From Lunularia cruciata (lineage: Eukaryota > Streptophyta > Marchantiopsida > Lunulariales > Lunulariaceae), in contig OX419761.1 of NCBI GenBank assembly GCA_948567375.1, forward strand, positions 2,234,501 through 2,298,500: DNA of 64,000 nucleotides. Reading direction: 5' to 3'. Shown in pieces: positions 60,881 to 64,000 of the stretch. The notes below the pieces were generated by a model, which did no database searches, was not told the origin of the DNA, and worked only from the letters and a program-made list of their open reading frames with translations. Made by a program: the position numbers and the translations under genes. How positions within the stretch are numbered: the first letter of the stretch is position 1; each line of letters opens with the position of its first letter.

Positions 60881-63540
60881 CATGGGTCTTTACCCCTTGC
60901 GAGGTAAAGCGTTAGTGATACACCGAGCATGGTGTATCTTGACCCGCTCTAGGTGACCCCACATGGAAAGGTGTAGCCATGGCTAGCACAAGAATAATGA
61001 TAGTAACCGATGTTGCTCCTCTCCATATCTCCCCATATATGCAAAACCACAACCACTCAAATCACAACTCACATAAGAAAACAATCTCTCCAAACCCTAA
61101 AATCTAAATTCTCGTAACTTTCAATTTCCATTTCCAAAATTTTAAAACTAAATTCCCATGGAGCTTAATCATGAAAACAAAGAAATTAAAAAGGAAAATA
61201 CACAACCCATCACTCTCAATGTATAATGATCACTCTAAACCCTAAAAAATCTAAAAAATCCTCATAACTTTCTACTCCATTCTCCATAGTCTTCAATCTA
61301 GGTGCCCATGAAAATGAAACCAAAATTGAAAAACAAAGAGAATAGACTATTCACTCGATTGCTACATGCTAGAGAGCCCTCAGAAATTACACATATTATC
61401 TCCATGTCTCTCCCTCTCCTCTCCCGTCTCCACACTCTCCTGCATCCAGTCCACTCTAACTCCTTTAGTATATAGTATAGGTATATGCTATATCAATGCC
61501 ACGGGTACTACCATCTGAGACTTGCTTTCAACATTCTTGCACCCGCTTACACACGAAGGAATGACTGAAGTCGACATAGACGACAAGCCTCATATGCAGA
61601 GATACAGTAAACACTACAGTAATGTCGAGAGGTTCTCTGGGATTGATATCTAGATGCACCCAACAGTCGGGACCGATAGACCTCTGTTTGGACTTCAGGA
61701 GAGTCTACTCGATGCACAACAAGTAGCGCTTTCTCTCCCTCACTCGGAAAATCTTTTGCATGGCCCATCGCTTTCATGAAATGGGAAATTTGTGAACTTT
61801 GGTCTAAGTGTAAGCTCCTACGGTGCGTGACAACAGCTCTCAATGGCACTCATTGGCGGTGTGCTTTTGCATTAGAATGACAAAAGTCAATAGAATCACG
61901 GTGTATACATGTGCCCTGTCTCCGCGAGACAGTCGATAAATCAAACTGGACCTCTGTGTGCTTTCTTCCGTTCGCATCTGCTGAGCATTTCGTACTCACA
62001 CTTGAGAGAAAGTTTGTCTGCAAAAGTCTATAGAGAATCCAGCTATGAAGATTACCCGTACTGTATTAGCTTAGAAGAAGCAGTGATTTCCAGTGACATG
62101 GTTCATGGCAGATTGGGAAGCACCATGTTTCACGTTGAGATTCACATGTTGAGAAAGATGAGAAAGATGAGAAAGATTCAATTGGTGTGGCTCGTTTCTG
62201 GACTACGAAACTCGAAAAATCTACCCTTTGCCATGTTATGGTACTTTATTACAGGCTTTCGACACTTTCTTCAGCATCCACATATTCGTAGGGTTCATTG
62301 ACCTGGTGAGGACTAGGACTCAAGAGGCCAGCTAGCATCTCTTGCAAGTCTCCGATGCTCCCTCTCTTCTTGGGATCAGGGATACGGTGAAGGAGGTGAA
62401 TTCGTCATTTTCAGAATATTATCCAGGTTGTCTCCGGTAGGTGCTCTTTCCCGTTTGGCCTGTAGACATCCATGATTCTCCCGAGTCAATTGAGATGTTT
62501 AGCTGTTTGATCCTTCTCCTCCATAGCTGAACTAGAAACCTTACATGAGAGTCAGGACGAGGTCGGTCTCCTTCCCAGATTGTCATTATTAAGGAACATC
62601 AGGAGGGGCAGAATCTTTCCGCCGGGTATGCAGGGCGTCTCCGTTGCAAGAGAAGTAGCAAATCTCATAGGACAATAAAAACCTTGTGTCTCCAATTGGC
62701 AGGTGACATGTACTCATGGTTCTTTTGTGTGTACGTACTGTGATCACTAAAACCATGTGGAATTCAGCTGTGTTCTTGTTTCGGAGTAAATTACTTCTTG
62801 AAAACTACTACTTCAGATCCTTCCGACATGGTACTGTAGACATGGACTTTTTCCAGCATGACAGGAAGGGAAGCACATTTTCAGGAAGAGCAGCACCCAG
62901 GTGGCCTACGCTGCATTCATCAAGGAAAACATATGATCGAGAGGATATTCGAGACAGGATGAGCTTGTGAAGACCACATGCGCGGCTTTACTCTAAAATG
63001 GGTAGAAGAATGGTTGATAATGTTCATAAGCACTGCAAGAGAAAGAGCTGCAAAGAGTCTACATTCCCAAGCGAAACTCGTCCACCAATATTCTAATAAC
63101 AACTCCTCACTCCTGTCCGCTCTCTACATTTAACACCTGTGTGTTCTTTTCTACAAGTTAATAGGCCGCTGTTCGGGTAACTGTCAGCCAATCTTCGGTG
63201 CAGTGATCCAAGCCTGAACAGTTATCAACCCTACCAAATCTTCGTCTTTATAACACTTTGGCGTTAATTCTTCTCTCTAGAACTGTCAAAACTACTAGCA
63301 TTACTTACTAGTTTGGTAATAATGTGATCGCTTTTTAATCCTACTAAAACACTCTACTCGGCTATGTAGAGAGCAATACTTTATTGCCTCTGTTCGTATT
63401 ATCAAATGATTGAAACAATTGGTAACTATGAAACCGTTACAGAGTTGGTCGACTACTTCTCTTCTAAGCTACAAGACTGACTCAGCCGCAGTTCGTGATG
63501 TATGAACAATTTGGTTGCTGTTTCACCTTCACAAACTCCT
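60881..63540. other. Low-copy spacer before the OTU gene
   Basis: No element or gene is recognised with confidence. The minus-strand frame at 61547-61849 begins with MPLRAVVTHRRSLHLDQSSQ and has ordinary codon composition but no domain I know. 61,909-62,301 (plus) shows nothing recognisable. The last few hundred bases before 63541 should include the 3' UTR of the OTU gene. Confidence 0.3.
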
Positions 63541-64000
63541 TCAAAGTTTAGAAGAAGTGGCTACCTCGCCATAGATTTGCAAAGCATCATAGTGTCCAAA
63601 CCCATGGTATAACACCCGTATCGGGTTATTTGTGCCATATTCCTGCCCGTATTCGCAGATGGCAATGAGTCCGCCTTTCGTGCTACGATCTGCCATGTAA
63701 ACTGTGATAGGCATCCTGGAAATCACAAAATAAATTTTCCAGTCAGTTGACGGCTTCCACTTCCTCGCTCCGATCTACCGCGCCAAGACACCGATGAAGA
63801 TGACAGAAGAGGTATAACACATGCCCAGCATGATACGTTTGGTGCACTACCGTTAGTTGACCGATTTCTTAATGGTCTAAACACCAATAAGCACGAAATG
63901 CTCTATCCGGAAGGGTTCATGGGGAGAAACTTACTGAAGAACGTGAGAGAGCATCAACAGTTCAGGTTCCCCGCCCCATACATGAGATTGCCTCATCCGA
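63541..64000 (-). CDS. OTU-family deubiquitinase, last two exons (partial)
   Basis: Minus strand: exon 64000-63935 (continues beyond the window), intron 63934-63716 (GTAAGT...TTTCCAG), last exon 63715-63541, TGA at 63541-63543. The join completes a Gln codon and reads SHVWGGEPELLMLSHVLQ, then PITVYMADRSTKGGLIAICE, then EYGTNNPIRVLYHGFGHYDA. This is the carboxy end of an OTU cysteine protease: WGGEPELLMLSHVL is the helix before the central strands and the His of GFGHYDAL is the catalytic His. The catalytic Cys and Asp lie outside the window. OTU enzymes cleave ubiquitin chains. The sequence looks closest to the plant OTU3/OTU4 type, from memory of the motif, so no symbol is given. About 78 residues are visible. 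Confidence 0.88.

Overview
The window is nuclear DNA of a land plant. Protein genes are split by GT-AG introns, and most of the rest is plant-type Ty3/gypsy and Ty1/copia retroelement. One gene is a homologue of CEP164, a distal-appendage protein of basal bodies, which only makes sense in a lineage that still builds motile cilia. Together with the dense nesting of retroelements this suggests a plant with swimming sperm (fern, lycophyte, bryophyte, cycad or Ginkgo), with a TE-rich genome. I cannot name the species.

Layout. (1) 1-10.7 kb is retroelement wreckage: an antisense gag fragment joined to a protease fragment, an internally deleted family-A gypsy element (TE-A3, 1130-6399), an unrecognised decayed coding stretch, and a decayed copia pol. 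(2) 10.7-22.8 kb is a low-copy gene island with two clear minus-strand genes: a five-exon CEP164-like gene (12925-19101, predicted 1,438 aa) and a single-exon NADPH-dependent FMN reductase with a plastid-type N-terminal extension (21045-21914). (3) 22.8-25 kb is AT-rich, with an 87-bp TA microsatellite. (4) 25-47.4 kb is a five-deep nest. TE-E (gypsy, minus strand, with a PHD finger after the integrase) is broken by TE-A2. TE-A2 is broken by TE-C (TG...CA ends, non-coding). TE-C is broken by TE-B (chromovirus with chromodomain, minus strand). TE-B is broken in its 5' LTR by TE-A1, the youngest, a nearly complete 7,824-bp element. (5) 47.4-49.8 kb is the 5' end of TE-D (minus strand; LTR, 27-bp repeats, gag), abutting TE-A2 at a microhomology junction. 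(6) 50.2-53.2 kb is a pyrimidine-rich block of three different minisatellites, followed by a decayed gypsy integrase (to 54.5 kb). (7) 55-57.3 kb is a decayed minus-strand copia element containing a solo LTR and a CT microsatellite. (8) 58.3-60.9 kb is a decayed minus-strand element with a non-LTR-like reverse transcriptase. (9) The right edge carries the last two exons of an OTU deubiquitinase (63541-64000, minus).

How the parts relate. The three low-copy genes are all on the minus strand and show no functional link. Family A occurs three times and is the recent driver of the region. Its copies share a leader, a zinc-knuckle ORF upstream of gag, an Athila-like pol and apparent 4-bp target duplications. 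Copy ages can be ordered from the nesting. I found no tRNA, rRNA or CRISPR. Element boundaries were read by eye from TG...CA ends and repeat matches. Domain names come from motif recognition, not from a database search.
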